DNA from: a bacterium
GTDB taxonomy: Bacteria > Planctomycetota > Planctomycetia > Pirellulales > Pirellulaceae
NCBI GenBank assembly: GCA_030430075.1
Contig: JAUIGN010000002.1
Span: forward strand, 310,001-374,000
DNA: 64,000 nucleotides
Reading direction: 5' to 3'
This document shows positions 29,431 through 38,497 of this stretch, piece after piece (position 1 is the stretch's first letter; the number at the start of each line of letters is the position of its first letter). The translations under genes were made by a program, and so were the position numbers. The notes beneath the pieces are model-generated. The model did not search any database. It saw only the letters and a list, made by a program, of their open reading frames with translations, and was not told where the DNA came from.

Positions 29431-32088
29431 TCAATCCAACATGATGAACTCATTCGTCATCATTAACGTCTGAGCATACCTTGCCCAGGCCGTGAGGCCG
29501 GGCGGCGCGGGACCTCGAAAGCCGGCTTCCGACCGCCACATTTCAGGAGCGGCTTCACCATCGGCACCTGGTGGGGCCATGGCCGCAATCGTCACTTGCC
29601 ATTGGAAACTGTCATGGTTGGGGCCGGTGCGGCAGTCGACAACGAAGTCGACGCAGTCACCCGGCTGGACGTTCAGCGATGCCACGGATGTGTCAACCGA
29701 TCGGTTGGCAGCAGTCCACTCCCCAACCGCCCCCTGGCGGCTCGAAATCACTCGCCCCCGCACACCGTCTCCCTGATCGGACGGATGCTTCAGTTTGCCC
29801 GCAACGGTAATGATTCCCGCCCGGGGGGCCACCCAGCGGCGTATCGCCGCGTGGTCCTGGTCGTTCCCCGGATGTCCGCCGGCGGCAGTCACCAAGGCCC
29901 AGCCCAGTTTCGGATCAGGCCGCTCCGGTCCGCCTTGCCAGGTATCGCCCGTAAAATGCGGCAGCCGATGGAAGACGACCGCTGCCCGCTCCGCCCCCTC
30001 GATGTGGCCATACCCGAACTGCCAGGGCCCGTGATCGACTGATTCCGAACTGCGGGCCGCCACAAACTGTCTGCCCAAGGCAAGCTCTTCTTCGCTGGGC
30101 GCTCTGGCAAAGATCGCGGCGTAGAAGTCCTTGATCCGCCGGTGAGGATCGCCGTCGCCGGGAACCTGCTGCGCCAAGGCAACGGCCGCATCCAGCGAAA
30201 AGCGGTTGTTCATCAAAAACAAGGCCTGCTGTGGAACCGTGGTCTGCAACCGCTGCGGCGTGTGAGTGTCGGGACTGGCAAAGTCGAAGGTCCGGAAGAC
30301 GCCCGGAAGATTTTGCCGATCGATGAACGCATAGAGGGTCCTCCGGCGGCTCGGCGTCTCTCCGGCAATCCGGGCAGACTCGCCACCAACGGCGCCGTCC
30401 AACTGACCGCTGACCGCCAACCAGGCATCCCGCATTGCCTCGAAGTCCAATCGCCGCCTCCGCGTATGAGAGAGCAGTTCATTGTCCGGATCGGCTTGCA
30501 TCGCAGCGTCGCTCGCCGTGCTCTGCTGACGATAGACGCTCGACAGGACGATGCCGCGAATCAGGCGTTTGAGGGACCAGCCATCCCGCATAAATGTTGC
30601 CGCCAAGTGGTCGAGCACATCTTGCTGGACGGGCGGTTCGCTCCGCATGCCGAAATCGCTGGCGGTGCGGACCAGTCCACGGCCGAACAAGTGACCCCAG
30701 ACGCGGTTGACCAACACCCGCGCGGTCAAGGGATTTCGCGGATCGACGATCGCTTCAGCAAGTTCCAGTCTTCCGCTTCCCTGCTGGAACGGCTCTGCCT
30801 GTTTGCCTGCAAAGAATGACAGGTACCGCCGCGGAACCGGGTCGCCCCGGTTGGCCGGATTACCCCGCAGGAAGATGCGGGCATTGGCGGGCCGGTCCTT
30901 GTCCACCAAGCGAAGCGGCAAGTCATCATCCTGCTGCTCGCGCGAGCTCTGAAAGACCCCGTACATCGCATAGTAGTCGGACATGGAGAGCGGGTCGTAC
31001 TTGTGGTCGTGGCAGCGAGCACAGCCCACCGTCAGTCCCATCGTCCCGCGAAAAACCACGTCGATTCGGTCATCGATGATGTCGTGCTGGTTATTGATAA
31101 ACCGCCGCCCCAGCGTCAAAAACCCCATGGCGGCCAACTGGGACCGGTCGCCTTCCGAACTGAGCTTGTCCGCCGCCAGTTGCCACTTCAAAAACTGGTC
31201 GTAGGGCATGTCCTGGTTGATGGCGGAAATCACCCAATCACGATACTTGTAGGCATGCGGATAGTTTCGGTCCGCGGTAAACACGTACCCCTTGGTATCC
31301 GCAAAGCGGGCGACGTCGAGCCAATGGCGGGCCCACCGTTCGCCGAACTGCTGCGAGTCCAAGAGCTGATCGACGAGCCGGGTGTACGCCTCGGCACGGT
31401 CATCCGCCAGAAATGCGCTCACTTGAGCCATCGTCGGCGGGAGGCCGGTCAAGTCGAAATACAACCGCCGGCCAAGGACGTAACGATCGGCCTGGGGAGC
31501 CGGCGTCAGCCCGGCAGCTTCCATGCGAGCCAGCACCAGGTAGTCAATGTCGGTAACGGGCCACGTCTGTTGCCTGACCGGCGGCCGCTCTGCGGTCTGC
31601 GGTGGGCGAAATGCCCAGTGGTTGGCGGCGCGGGCGGCAATCACGTCGGCCGGTGCCAATGCCGCGCCGGTCCGCGGATCAGGCGCCCCCCACTCGACCC
31701 ATTGCCGAAAATCGGCCAACACCTGGTCCGGGAGCTTCTCATCAGGCGGCATCTGCAGCGTTTCATCGTCGTACCGCATCGCGGTCAGCAGCCGACTGGT
31801 GGCAGGTTCACCCGGCACGAACAAGGGCCCCGAGTCCCCTCCTTTCCGCATCGCGGCCGCATTGTCCAACAACAGGCCACCCTCGATTTCTGCGGCCTCG
31901 GCGGAATGACACGCATAGCAGTGTTCGACCAGCACCGGCCGGATCTTCTTCTCGAAGAACTCGACTTGTTCCGGAGGAATTTCGGCGGCCTCAGCCGTCG
32001 TTGGAGCGATCCCCACCTGCGGGCCAACCCAAGGAAGTGCCCAGAGAAGCACCAAGGTGGAACAAAACTGGTCGGCTCGCAGTAGCAT
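29431..32088 (-). CDS. PSCyt1-DUF1549-DUF1553 planctomycete cytochrome protein
   Basis: 885 residues from ATG 32088, with signal peptide (FCSTLVLLWALPWVG). A haem c site C57-YAC-H61 lies in the PSCyt1 domain (RPVLVEHCYACHSAEAAEI). DUF1549 follows (about 165-370; LYFDLTGLPPTMAQVSAFL, RWARHWLDVARFADTKGY, GCARCHDHKYDP, which offers a second CxxCH). DUF1553 is at about 450-640 (LTARVLVNRVWGHLFGRGLV, RLDFEAMRDAWLAVSGQLD). A beta-rich module lies near residues 690-850. An exported redox protein probably acting with the DUF1501 partner; the substrate is unknown. Confidence 0.9.
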   Translation of the reverse strand: MLLRADQFCSTLVLLWALPWVGPQVGIAPTTAEAAEIPPEQVEFFEKKIRPVLVEHCYACHSAEAAEIEGGLLLDNAAAMRKGGDSGPLFVPGEPATSRLLTAMRYDDETLQMPPDEKLPDQVLADFRQWVEWGAPDPRTGAALAPADVIAARAANHWAFRPPQTAERPPVRQQTWPVTDIDYLVLARMEAAGLTPAPQADRYVLGRRLYFDLTGLPPTMAQVSAFLADDRAEAYTRLVDQLLDSQQFGERWARHWLDVARFADTKGYVFTADRNYPHAYKYRDWVISAINQDMPYDQFLKWQLAADKLSSEGDRSQLAAMGFLTLGRRFINNQHDIIDDRIDVVFRGTMGLTVGCARCHDHKYDPLSMSDYYAMYGVFQSSREQQDDDLPLRLVDKDRPANARIFLRGNPANRGDPVPRRYLSFFAGKQAEPFQQGSGRLELAEAIVDPRNPLTARVLVNRVWGHLFGRGLVRTASDFGMRSEPPVQQDVLDHLAATFMRDGWSLKRLIRGIVLSSVYRQQSTASDAAMQADPDNELLSHTRRRRLDFEAMRDAWLAVSGQLDGAVGGESARIAGETPSRRRTLYAFIDRQNLPGVFRTFDFASPDTHTPQRLQTTVPQQALFLMNNRFSLDAAVALAQQVPGDGDPHRRIKDFYAAIFARAPSEEELALGRQFVAARSSESVDHGPWQFGYGHIEGAERAAVVFHRLPHFTGDTWQGGPERPDPKLGWALVTAAGGHPGNDQDHAAIRRWVAPRAGIITVAGKLKHPSDQGDGVRGRVISSRQGAVGEWTAANRSVDTSVASLNVQPGDCVDFVVDCRTGPNHDSFQWQVTIAAMAPPGADGEAAPEMWRSEAGFRGPAPPGLTAWARYAQTLMMTNEFIMLD

Positions 32089-32649
32089 GGCAGGAATCGC
32101 GGAGTGCTGCGTAAGGCGGGAATCGCACCCGTGTGCACGGATACTACTGATTGATCCTAACCAGAAACGTCGCATTCGACAACGCACCCGCCGCGCCGCT
32201 CCGGGAGCGGCGCATCCCCGCGGCAGACGCCCCGCGCCGCCAGGGACGTGGAGCAAACCACGTCGGTATTGCGTCTGCCGCAACCGTCCCCAAACTGCCA
32301 TGCGTCAGGCACCGCATGACCCGCCAAATGGTAGCCGCCATGGCCGGACCGTGCTGCCAGACAATACGTCGGCGATGATGGGTTGCTGTGCGTGCTCGGT
32401 AGCCGAGGGATTGGAGACCTTCGGTCGGCGGTTTCGGCGGGGTCGGAGACCCGCGCCGAGCAATGGTCGGAGAACCGCACCGAGCAATGGTCAGAGAACC
32501 GCACCGAGCAATGGTCAGAGACCCGCGCCGAGCAATGGTCGGAGAACCGCGCCGAACAAGTGCTCAGAGACCCGCGCCGGACAGGCGGGCAGAGACCCGC
32601 GCCTGGCAAGTGGTCGGAACTGCCCGGCGGGCAGGTGTGTGGCCGGCGT
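32089..32649. other. Intergenic region carrying a tandem repeat array
   Basis: 561 bases between the ThuA-like stop and the PSCyt start. The right half is the tandem array described at 32413-32640. The remainder shows no gene or clear promoter. Confidence 0.4.
32413..32640. repeat. Tandem repeat array, locus A (24/25-bp units)
   Basis: A ~29-bp header (GGAGACCTTCGGTCGGCGGT...) is followed by units of GTC(G/A)GAGA(C/A)CCGC(G/A)CCGAGCAATG. The first four are 24 bp (32442-32537), then three 25-bp units to 32612, then a decayed one. The array ends 10 bases from the stop of the minus-strand ThuA-like gene. The header and unit recur at loci B and C. Confidence 0.85.
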
Positions 32650-33417
32650 CTAGGGGGCGAGCTTGCCGGCCGACCACTGAATCCCGCGGACCAGCGTATT
32701 CAAGAACACCGGGTCGGAAAAAGTTGCATTGGAATGCCCGTAGGTCGTCCCGAATACGCGGGCTTTCCCGTAGCGGTTGGTCCAAAAGACCGGATGTACG
32801 CGCTGATCCTTTTCGCTCGTCGAGGTTGCCAGAACGGTCGTCTCGGGCCAAACGTGCTCGATCACATACAGCTCGTCCTTGGGCGTCTTGTAGTCGCTGG
32901 GAAAGCCCTTCATCACCGGATGATCGGTGGCAACGACTTTGACCGGGTACTGGCTCTGATGTTCGTGGCGACGACTTGTGACCCCCAGGAACTCGCGCCA
33001 ATCGTCAATCTTGGCCGCCCGATACGTATGCATTGCACAATGGATGACCACCGCATTGGCGCCCCCTTTGTGAGCCGACGTGATGCGGCGAATGTACTCT
33101 TCGGACGTCGTGTTCGCGAAGCACTCGTTATGAATCACGACATCGTAGCCCTGTGCCCAGTCGGGGTCATCGTACAGCTTGATCTGCGCCTTGGTCCCGT
33201 TGCCTCCTTCGTGCACCACCTTCCACTCAATGGCCACGCCTCGGCTCGCGGCCGCCTCGACCATCGCCTTGGTTTGAAACGGATAGTCGTGGCAACACCC
33301 GCCGGTGACGATGAGGGCCCGGATCGGTTCTTCAGCAACCGTAACCTGCGGGCAGGCTACGGCGACAACAACAGCGACAAGCGTACAGAAAACGGCCGAG
33401 CATACGTGATTGACCAC
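32650..33417 (-). CDS. Secreted ThuA-like domain protein
   Basis: About 255 residues from GTG 33417, chosen because AAAGGA lies seven bases upstream; ATG 33447 is in frame but poorly placed. Signal peptide SAVFCTLVAVVVAVACPQVT. The body is ThuA-like, a class I glutamine-amidotransferase fold: RALIVTGGCCHDYPFQ, DVVIHNECFANTTSEEYIRR, GANAVVIHCAMHTYR and TTYGHSNATFSDPVF. Planctomycetes carry many exported ThuA-like proteins, thought to act in carbohydrate metabolism; no reaction can be assigned. Confidence 0.87.
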   Translation of the reverse strand: MVNHVCSAVFCTLVAVVVAVACPQVTVAEEPIRALIVTGGCCHDYPFQTKAMVEAAASRGVAIEWKVVHEGGNGTKAQIKLYDDPDWAQGYDVVIHNECFANTTSEEYIRRITSAHKGGANAVVIHCAMHTYRAAKIDDWREFLGVTSRRHEHQSQYPVKVVATDHPVMKGFPSDYKTPKDELYVIEHVWPETTVLATSTSEKDQRVHPVFWTNRYGKARVFGTTYGHSNATFSDPVFLNTLVRGIQWSAGKLAP

Positions 33418-33601
33418 GGGAGGTTCCTTTCGTCGTCTGCAATTCATTGAGACCGACTCGATAAGCGGTCGGCGCTGGCACGGAGGCATCGCCCAAGACC
33501 GGCGATGCCAGCCCCCCGAACGGCGCGATCTCCGGCATGGTTCCGTGGCGCCCGTCTGCTTCCGGGGGTCTACCGCAGCATGATTGGTCCGTCTGCGAGA
33601 A

Positions 33602-34312
33602 TCAAGGTGCGGCGCGGCGGACGGTCAGCAACTGAAAGGTGGCCGGCTGGCCCGCCTGCGTCGCCCCGCCGGTGTCGCGTTCGATCGCGACATCAAATCC
33701 ATGTCGTCGCGCAAGCTGCGCAAAGTCATCTGCCGCCATCCGTCGCGGGTCGCCGATCCAACAGACACCATCCGTGGCAAGGAGGCAGTCCAGCGTGTTG
33801 ACAAGCGGCGCATGGAGGTCCCGCTCGTAAAGCACGTCAGAAGCCAGGATCAACGGATACGTCTCGCCCGCCTGGGGACTTCGCCAATCCAGGCAGTACC
33901 CCGTCGCGTCGGCGAATCCGTTGCGGTGGGCATTTTCGACGGCGAGCGCCACGGCAGGGCGGATATAGTCGCTGAAGGTAACCGACATCCCCGCCGCCAG
34001 AGCGGACAGGCCCACCAGGCCGACGCCGCACCCCAGTTCCAGGGCCGGCGCCCCCGCCTGCCAGCGATGCCGGAGCACGCGTTCCGCCAATTGGGGTGCG
34101 GCATTCCAGATCGCTGCCCAATAGGGATCCGCCACATGAGCCACCGCGTCCTCGGTCAACTGCGCCAGGAATGCGTCAGGTTGGCGCGGGACGCGCAGCC
34201 ACCAACGGCACTCGCCGACCACAACCTCGCGCTCCGTCCATCCGCCGGGGATCTCCAAGGCCCCGACGGATGGGCACACCGGTTCATCGTCAGCCGACGG
34301 CAAGTTGGTCAC
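33602..34312 (-). CDS. SAM-dependent methyltransferase (METTL21/NNMT-like)
   Basis: 236 residues. It starts with GTG 34312, overlapping the glutathione peroxidase stop (GTGA), so translation is coupled. Class I methyltransferase motif I is LELGCGVGLVGLSALAAG (91-108). ADPYWAAIWNAAPQLAERVL before it and ILASDVLYERDLHAPLV (motif IV/V) are typical of the METTL21-like lysine or small-molecule methyltransferase family. Cytoplasmic. The substrate is unknown; pairing with an exported peroxidase gives no direct clue. Confidence 0.82.
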   Translation of the reverse strand: MTNLPSADDEPVCPSVGALEIPGGWTEREVVVGECRWWLRVPRQPDAFLAQLTEDAVAHVADPYWAAIWNAAPQLAERVLRHRWQAGAPALELGCGVGLVGLSALAAGMSVTFSDYIRPAVALAVENAHRNGFADATGYCLDWRSPQAGETYPLILASDVLYERDLHAPLVNTLDCLLATDGVCWIGDPRRMAADDFAQLARRHGFDVAIERDTGGATQAGQPATFQLLTVRRAAP

Positions 34313-34905
34313 TTCTTGGCGAGTTCCGTCTTGATTGCTTTCAAAACGGGCTCGGCATCCGGCGCCGTCCGGGGCTCAAATCGGGCCACCACCTTGCCAT
34401 CCCGGCCAATCAAGAATTTTTCGAAATTCCAGCCGACCTTGCCAGCACCCTTCGGCTTGGTGTCCAGGGACGTCAGGTACTTGTAGAGATCGCAGGCGCC
34501 GTCACCGTTGACGTTCGATTTTTCCAGCAACGTAAAGCTGACGCCATAGTTGGCCTTGCAGAATTCCGTGATCTCGGCCGCGGTCCCGGGCTCTTGCTTG
34601 CCGAACTGGTTGCAGGGCACTCCCAACACGACGAGCCCTTCCGAGGCCAGCTTGGCATGGAGTTCTTGTAACGCCTCGTACTGCGGCGTCAATCCGCATT
34701 CGCTCGCCACGTTCACCACCAGCACGACCTTGCCCTGATAGTCGGCCAGATCGATCGGCTTACCCGCCAGCGACTTCATTTTAAATTTCAGCGCGGGTCC
34801 CACGGCGTCCCCTTTCTTCGCGGTCTTGTCTTGGTCGGCAACAGCAGTCTGCATCACGGCGAGCGTGACGACGATGGCGGTCAGCAGGCAAGTGGTTCTA
34901 ATCAT
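34309..34905 (-). CDS. Exported glutathione peroxidase-family protein (Cys form)
   Basis: 198 residues from ATG 34905 (GGAG nine bases upstream). Signal peptide TCLLTAIVVTLAVMQTAVAD. The GPx tetrad is present: C70 (VNVASECGLT), Q100 (GVPCNQFGKQEPG), W159 and N160 (KVGWNFEKFLIG). The family often has selenocysteine at the position of C70; here it is a plain TGC cysteine, in contrast to three Sec-type genes 3-8 kb away. It reduces hydroperoxides, probably with thioredoxin-like donors, outside the cytoplasm. Confidence 0.92.
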   Translation of the reverse strand: MIRTTCLLTAIVVTLAVMQTAVADQDKTAKKGDAVGPALKFKMKSLAGKPIDLADYQGKVVLVVNVASECGLTPQYEALQELHAKLASEGLVVLGVPCNQFGKQEPGTAAEITEFCKANYGVSFTLLEKSNVNGDGACDLYKYLTSLDTKPKGAGKVGWNFEKFLIGRDGKVVARFEPRTAPDAEPVLKAIKTELAKK

Positions 34906-35385
34906 CAAAGGCTTCTCCGAAAGGTAAGTAACTTCGTTCCGAGATTGGTCTGTCATGGCGTGAGAGGGAAGGAAAGGAAGGCAAGCAGGCGATCGTCACC
35001 GGAGAAACGTAAGGCACTCCAGGCGACCGTTACGCATGGACTGCATCTTCAGTTCGCCGGCGCCCCGTCGCCCGCGCCCGTGCGGGAAATCCCCCTCTGC
35101 CCTGATTACTATAGCCATCTTTGACCGGAAATACACCAACCGGGGCCACGGAAAGAAACCGCGGTCCACCGCGGTGGCCGTGCTGTGGTTGTGTTGCGGC
35201 CGGGCGCAAGCTGCCGTGGCGGTCGGGGATCGAGTTGCGCCACAGCGGTGGATCGAGTCGTGCAGTGGATCAAGTCGTGCGTGGCGATCGCGCGGTGCAC
35301 GGCGATCTCGTCTTGTGGGGTGGGGCGAGGTGATCGAGTGGGGCGGGTGCGCGGCGTTCGAGTCCGGCGGGGCGCAGCGATCGAG

Positions 35386-35472
35386 TGTGCGAGGGTCTCC
35401 TTCCCCGCACCCGTAATGACTTCAGGCATGTTGTGCGAGGGTCTCCTTCCCCGCACCCGTAATGACTTCAGG
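35386..35472. repeat. 41-bp direct repeat with 5-bp spacer
   Basis: Copies at 35386-35426 and 35432-35472, each starting TGTGCGAGGGTCTCC and ending ATGACTTCAGG, look identical. The spacer is CATGT. The copies contain GGTCTCC, also found in the headers of the tandem arrays. Confidence 0.9.
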
Positions 35473-35536
35473 TCTCCCTTCCTCTAACTCGCCAACTCGG
35501 CGTACCAAGCTGCCGCCAGGCGCCCCCACCACGGTG

Positions 35537-35632
35537 GGAGACCTTGCGGTCGGCCGTTTCGGCGAGGTCAGAGACCTGCGCCGAACAGCACACGCCGAAC
35601 AGCACACGCCGAACAGCACACGCCGAACAACG
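35537..35632. repeat. Tandem repeat array, locus B (14-bp units)
   Basis: Starts with the same header as loci A and C (GGAGACCTTGCGGTCGGCCG, then TTTCGGCGAGGTCAGAGACC). It then runs into about four 14-bp units, ACGCCGAACAGCAC (35579-35632), instead of the 24/25-bp unit. It ends about 70 bases from the stop of a minus-strand gene, as at the other loci. Confidence 0.75.
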
Positions 35633-35701
35633 AATGCCGCCGAGAAGGTGCCGCCGGAAAGTCCGTCGACTAGACCAGCGGTCCTTCGGCCGGACTCCCC
35701 G

Positions 35702-36172
35702 TCATTGGGTCGCACTGCCTTCCTCAGCCGCCTCCAGCTCGTTGGAGTCAACGATCTCACCTTCCGCTTCCAGATCGAAATCGAAAACGTTTTCACCGGC
35801 CTCGACCGTCGCTCGGAGTTCGGTTGCCGAGTTGTACTTTGCCGGCACCTTCTCGGCGACCATCGTGACGGTATCGTCATCGTTGGCAATCTCGTCGGCG
35901 GTTGAGATTTCTACCACGTGCTCTCCAAACAGCGCGCCCATGTTGGAACGATCGTGTACGAGCTCATACCTTCCTTGCGCATCGGTTCTGCCTGCAGCCG
36001 GTCTCCCGCCGGTGATCGGCGTAAACATCACCATGGCATCGGGCAGCGGCGCTCCGTCCAGTGTGATGGTCCCGCTGACGGTTGCCAGATCGCTCCGGCC
36101 GCCGCAACCGGCGACGGCAATAAACAGCAGTGCCATCGCCATCCAGCACTCGAGGTTATATCGTTGTCTCAT
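35702..36172 (-). CDS. Carboxypeptidase-regulatory-like lipoprotein
   Basis: 156 residues from ATG 36172. Lipobox AVAGC (Cys23) after MAMALLFIAV. One beta-sandwich domain of the planctomycete 'SGTITLDGAPLPDAMVMFTP' type (V.G.V..DG.P...A.V.F.P; TDAQGRYEL) with an acidic C-terminus. Such small lipoproteins are very common in planctomycetes, usually next to DUF1559 genes, as here (the DUF1559 gene is 232 bases upstream in the same direction). Role unknown; probably surface-attached. Confidence 0.85.
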   Translation of the reverse strand: MRQRYNLECWMAMALLFIAVAGCGGRSDLATVSGTITLDGAPLPDAMVMFTPITGGRPAAGRTDAQGRYELVHDRSNMGALFGEHVVEISTADEIANDDDTVTMVAEKVPAKYNSATELRATVEAGENVFDFDLEAEGEIVDSNELEAAEEGSATQ

Positions 36173-36340
36173 CGTCTTCGTCTCCCTATGAATCAATAGG
36201 TATGTGCGTATGTTGCGTAAACCGAGCCATCCAGATCGGAACTCAGGTCGGTAATCGCCTGAACCTTGGACCGGTACGGGTCACCCCAACCATCGGGCGA
36301 CTGCGGCCTCTGGACAATCGGCGGGGCGCCTCACGAGACA

Positions 36341-36372
36341 GGCCTGGGGGAACATCACGGTCCCCCCAGGCC
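36341..36372 (-). terminator. Perfect-stem hairpin after the DUF1559 gene
   Basis: GGCCTGGGGG (36341-36350) pairs with CCCCCAGGCC (36363-36372), 10 bp with a 12-base loop, 33 bases after the DUF1559 stop. It has no U-tract, so it is terminator-like or an mRNA-stabilising hairpin. Confidence 0.5.
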
Positions 36373-36404
36373 GGCCATGCGACTGCTAAGGACTTCCCGA
36401 CAGG

Positions 36405-37452
36405 TCAGTCGGAAAGTGAGAATGTAAAGCCGTCGTTACGACGGGCCAGTCGGTGGTAGACCCCGTAGACCGGTTCGTAACGCGCGTCGCCCGGTCGGAA
36501 AAAGTTCCAGCAACTCACACCGCCAAGGCTGCAGGGGCGGACTTCAATCGTGTCCGAAATGAAGCGGCACGAACCGTCTGCCAGGGCAAACATCGCACCC
36601 CCCCGGATGCATGCTGGAGAATCCTTCGGAACAGCCTTGTCGTGAATTCCAGGCAAACGGCGGGTCGGGCGAGTTGAGCAGCACGCGGCAGTTGGCCGTG
36701 TTGTAGTAGAAGCCGCGCGTGCCGTTGCCGCGAGGATTCCGGACGCCGACCCACGTCCCGCCACGGCAGAAGAGCGTGTCGCGTTCGCCGATCAGAAACG
36801 TGTTGCTGGTTCCGTCCGTAACGTCGCGCAACTTGACAGCTCGGATCCCCATGAACATGCCGTGCGTATCGTTGGTCACATTCGTCTGGTTGTTGTTGCG
36901 CATTCCCCGGCTGGACATGTAATTGCTGGCAGCCGGCTGCCAGTTCCCCAGCCCCGCGGCACGCGTCCCCACGCCGCCGCCAAAATGCCGCGCCGAACCG
37001 GTGAGCGGTTCATCAATGTTTGAATCGCTGGGACAGACATAGCCCGGGATCTTCGTTTGCAGGAGCGGCAGTACCTGCGCACCGCGCGCGCGGAGCAGGT
37101 GGACCAGCGACGTTCCGCCGACATCCAATTGGTCATACATTGGCTGTTGCTCCATAAACGGCAAGATCAATGCCTGCCAGCCCCAGCCTTCCGTGTTTTG
37201 CGAAGCAGCCGGTGTCGCACCGGAAAAGATGTGATTCGGAGGGAAGGTCTTGTACGTGTCGTGATAGGTGTGACACGCCAAGGCCTGCTGCTTGAGATTG
37301 TTCGTGCATTGCATTCTGCGAGCGGCCTCGCGAGCCGACTGAACCGCGGGCAACAACAATGCCACCAGAATTCCGATAATTGCTATGACGACAAGCAATT
37401 CCACCAGGGTAAACCCCCTTCGCTGTTTCGCGCACATTGGTTTCGCGCACAT
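36405..37452 (-). pseudogene. DUF1559 type IV pilin-like protein, interrupted by a +1 frameshift
   Basis: Starts at ATG 37452. The prepilin motif (RRGFTLVELLVVIAIIGILV, then ALLLPAVQSAREAARRMQC) and the DUF1559 body (NLKQQALACHTYHDTYKTFP, VTDGTSNTFLIGERD) are intact. At 36598-36604 there are seven G on the coding strand. Six would read HPGGAMFALADGSCRFISDT, the standard DUF1559 ending; seven give HPGGCDVC and an early stop at 36544. The proper ending continues in the other frame to 36405. This may be a real mutation, phase variation or a sequencing error. The start also has a 15-bp near-exact duplication (MCAKP/MCAKQ). Confidence 0.8.
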
Positions 37453-37798
37453 AGTTAAGCACCTCAGAACGAGATTGAATGGGATAGATCGGCGCAGAAA
37501 GAAAGGATAGCGCCCCCCATGAACCATGGGACCCGCAGTGTAAAGAAAAAAAACGCAGATTGCAAAAAAGGGCGAATGGCTCGGCGCCCGCAGCCGCGCT
37601 CAAAGCCTTGCCCGGCCGAGTGCTAAGACGGAGCCCGCAAATTCGTAAGATCTGCCCCAAGCAGACGATACCGCCTTTATCGGGAATGGTTTAAACTAGG
37701 GGTTGCCGTCGCGTACCGGCTGATGTCGGGCGTGTCGGCATGGTTCTGCAACCGCACTCGAGGTAGTGCATTCGCCCCTTAACTACGGAGGAACTTCG

Positions 37799-38353
37799 AT
37801 GAGACATCTGTTGGTCCCCTCGGTTGCCCTGGCTGCGCTGTCGTTTAGCGCCATGGCAACGGCTGGTGACCTGGAATCCGGATTGAAAGTCGGCCAGTCG
37901 GCTGGCGCTTTCAACGTCAAGGATTGCACAGGTCCAAACGCTGGCCGATCGCTTTGTTATCGCTGACGCTATGGTAGAAGTCCGGTCGTGAACGTGTTCG
38001 CACGCTCGCTGACGGACAACTTGGCCAGTTTGGTCAAGCAAATCGACGATCAGGTCGCCCAGAACGCCAGCAAACGGATGAGAGGTTTTGTTGTTTTGCT
38101 GACGGATGATCCCGACGCGGCAGAAGGTGAGCTCAAAGCCTTTGCCAAGAAGCATGGGATCAAGAACGTCCCGCTGACCATCTATGACGGGATTGCGGGC
38201 CCGGCCAACTACCGCATTGCGAAAGATGCGGAGGTCACCGTCAACATGTGGGTCGGTCTGAAGTCGAAGGCGAACTTCGCGTTTGCCAGAGATCAGCTGA
38301 ATAAAGACGAGATCGCCAAGGTGGTCGCAGGTACTGAGAAGATCCTTAACTAG
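37799..38353 (+). CDS. Candidate selenoprotein 1: exported thioredoxin-fold protein with CxxU
   Basis: 184 residues if TGA 37964-37966 is read as selenocysteine 56. GGAGG lies seven bases before ATG 37799, followed by a signal peptide (LLVPSVALAALSFSAMATAG). The text before the TGA ([24 protein letters not shown]) and after it ([20 protein letters not shown]) is one frame with no shift, giving C53-Y-R-U56, a CxxC-type redox motif with the second Cys replaced. The C-terminal part (FVVLLTDD, NVPLTIYDGIAGPANYRI) fits a thioredoxin fold. A 10-bp hairpin at 38464-38497 ends the unit. The partner and substrate are unknown. Nonsense mutation is the alternative, but two more such cases nearby argue against it. 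Confidence 0.82.
37964..38017 (+). promoter_or_regulatory. UGA codon with candidate bacterial SECIS (selenoprotein 1)
   Basis: After UGA 37964-37966, GTCCG (37980-37984) pairs with CGGAC (38013-38017). Inside it, CGTG (37987-37990) pairs with CACG (38001-38004), leaving loop AACGTGTTCG. The loop starts 24 bases after UGA, within the usual bacterial SECIS distance. The fold is hand-drawn and modest. Confidence 0.4.
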
Positions 38354-38463
38354 CTTAGCTTGCTGTCGGGGTCATCGCAGCCAACGGGTTTCGCCCCGTT
38401 TGCTCGGACTCCTCTTGCGGGTCATGACGATGCACCAGGCAGCAGCAGCTACCGAGAAACGTT

Positions 38464-38497
38464 GAAGGGCCCGCTCACTCGTTGAGCCGGGCCCTTC
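38464..38497 (+). terminator. Terminator-like hairpin after selenoprotein 1
   Basis: GAAGGGCCCG (38464-38473) pairs perfectly with CGGGCCCTTC (38488-38497), with a 14-base loop, 111 bases after the stop. There is no long T-run, but the stem is strong. Confidence 0.55.

Larger units (their letters stand above)
34906..35701. other. Long intergenic region rich in repeats
   Basis: 796 bases without a credible gene. Between 35220 and 35390 degenerate GATCGAGT.GTG-type phrases recur. A 41-bp direct repeat (35386-35472) and tandem array locus B (35537-35632) follow. Open frames here are repeat-driven. Confidence 0.45.

Noticed and set aside
32413..32640. CRISPR array
   Set aside because: Units are contiguous with no unique spacers, there are no cas genes, and the unit length differs between loci.
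32383..33450. Protein-coding frames across the repeat arrays (also at 53305-53823)
   Set aside because: The frames exist only because the repeats lack stops; 25-bp units do not keep frame and the peptides are Arg/Pro/Ala repeats.
36544..37452. The short DUF1559 frame as the complete protein
   Set aside because: Its last residues are out of character, while the typical DUF1559 ending continues in the other frame directly after a G7 run.
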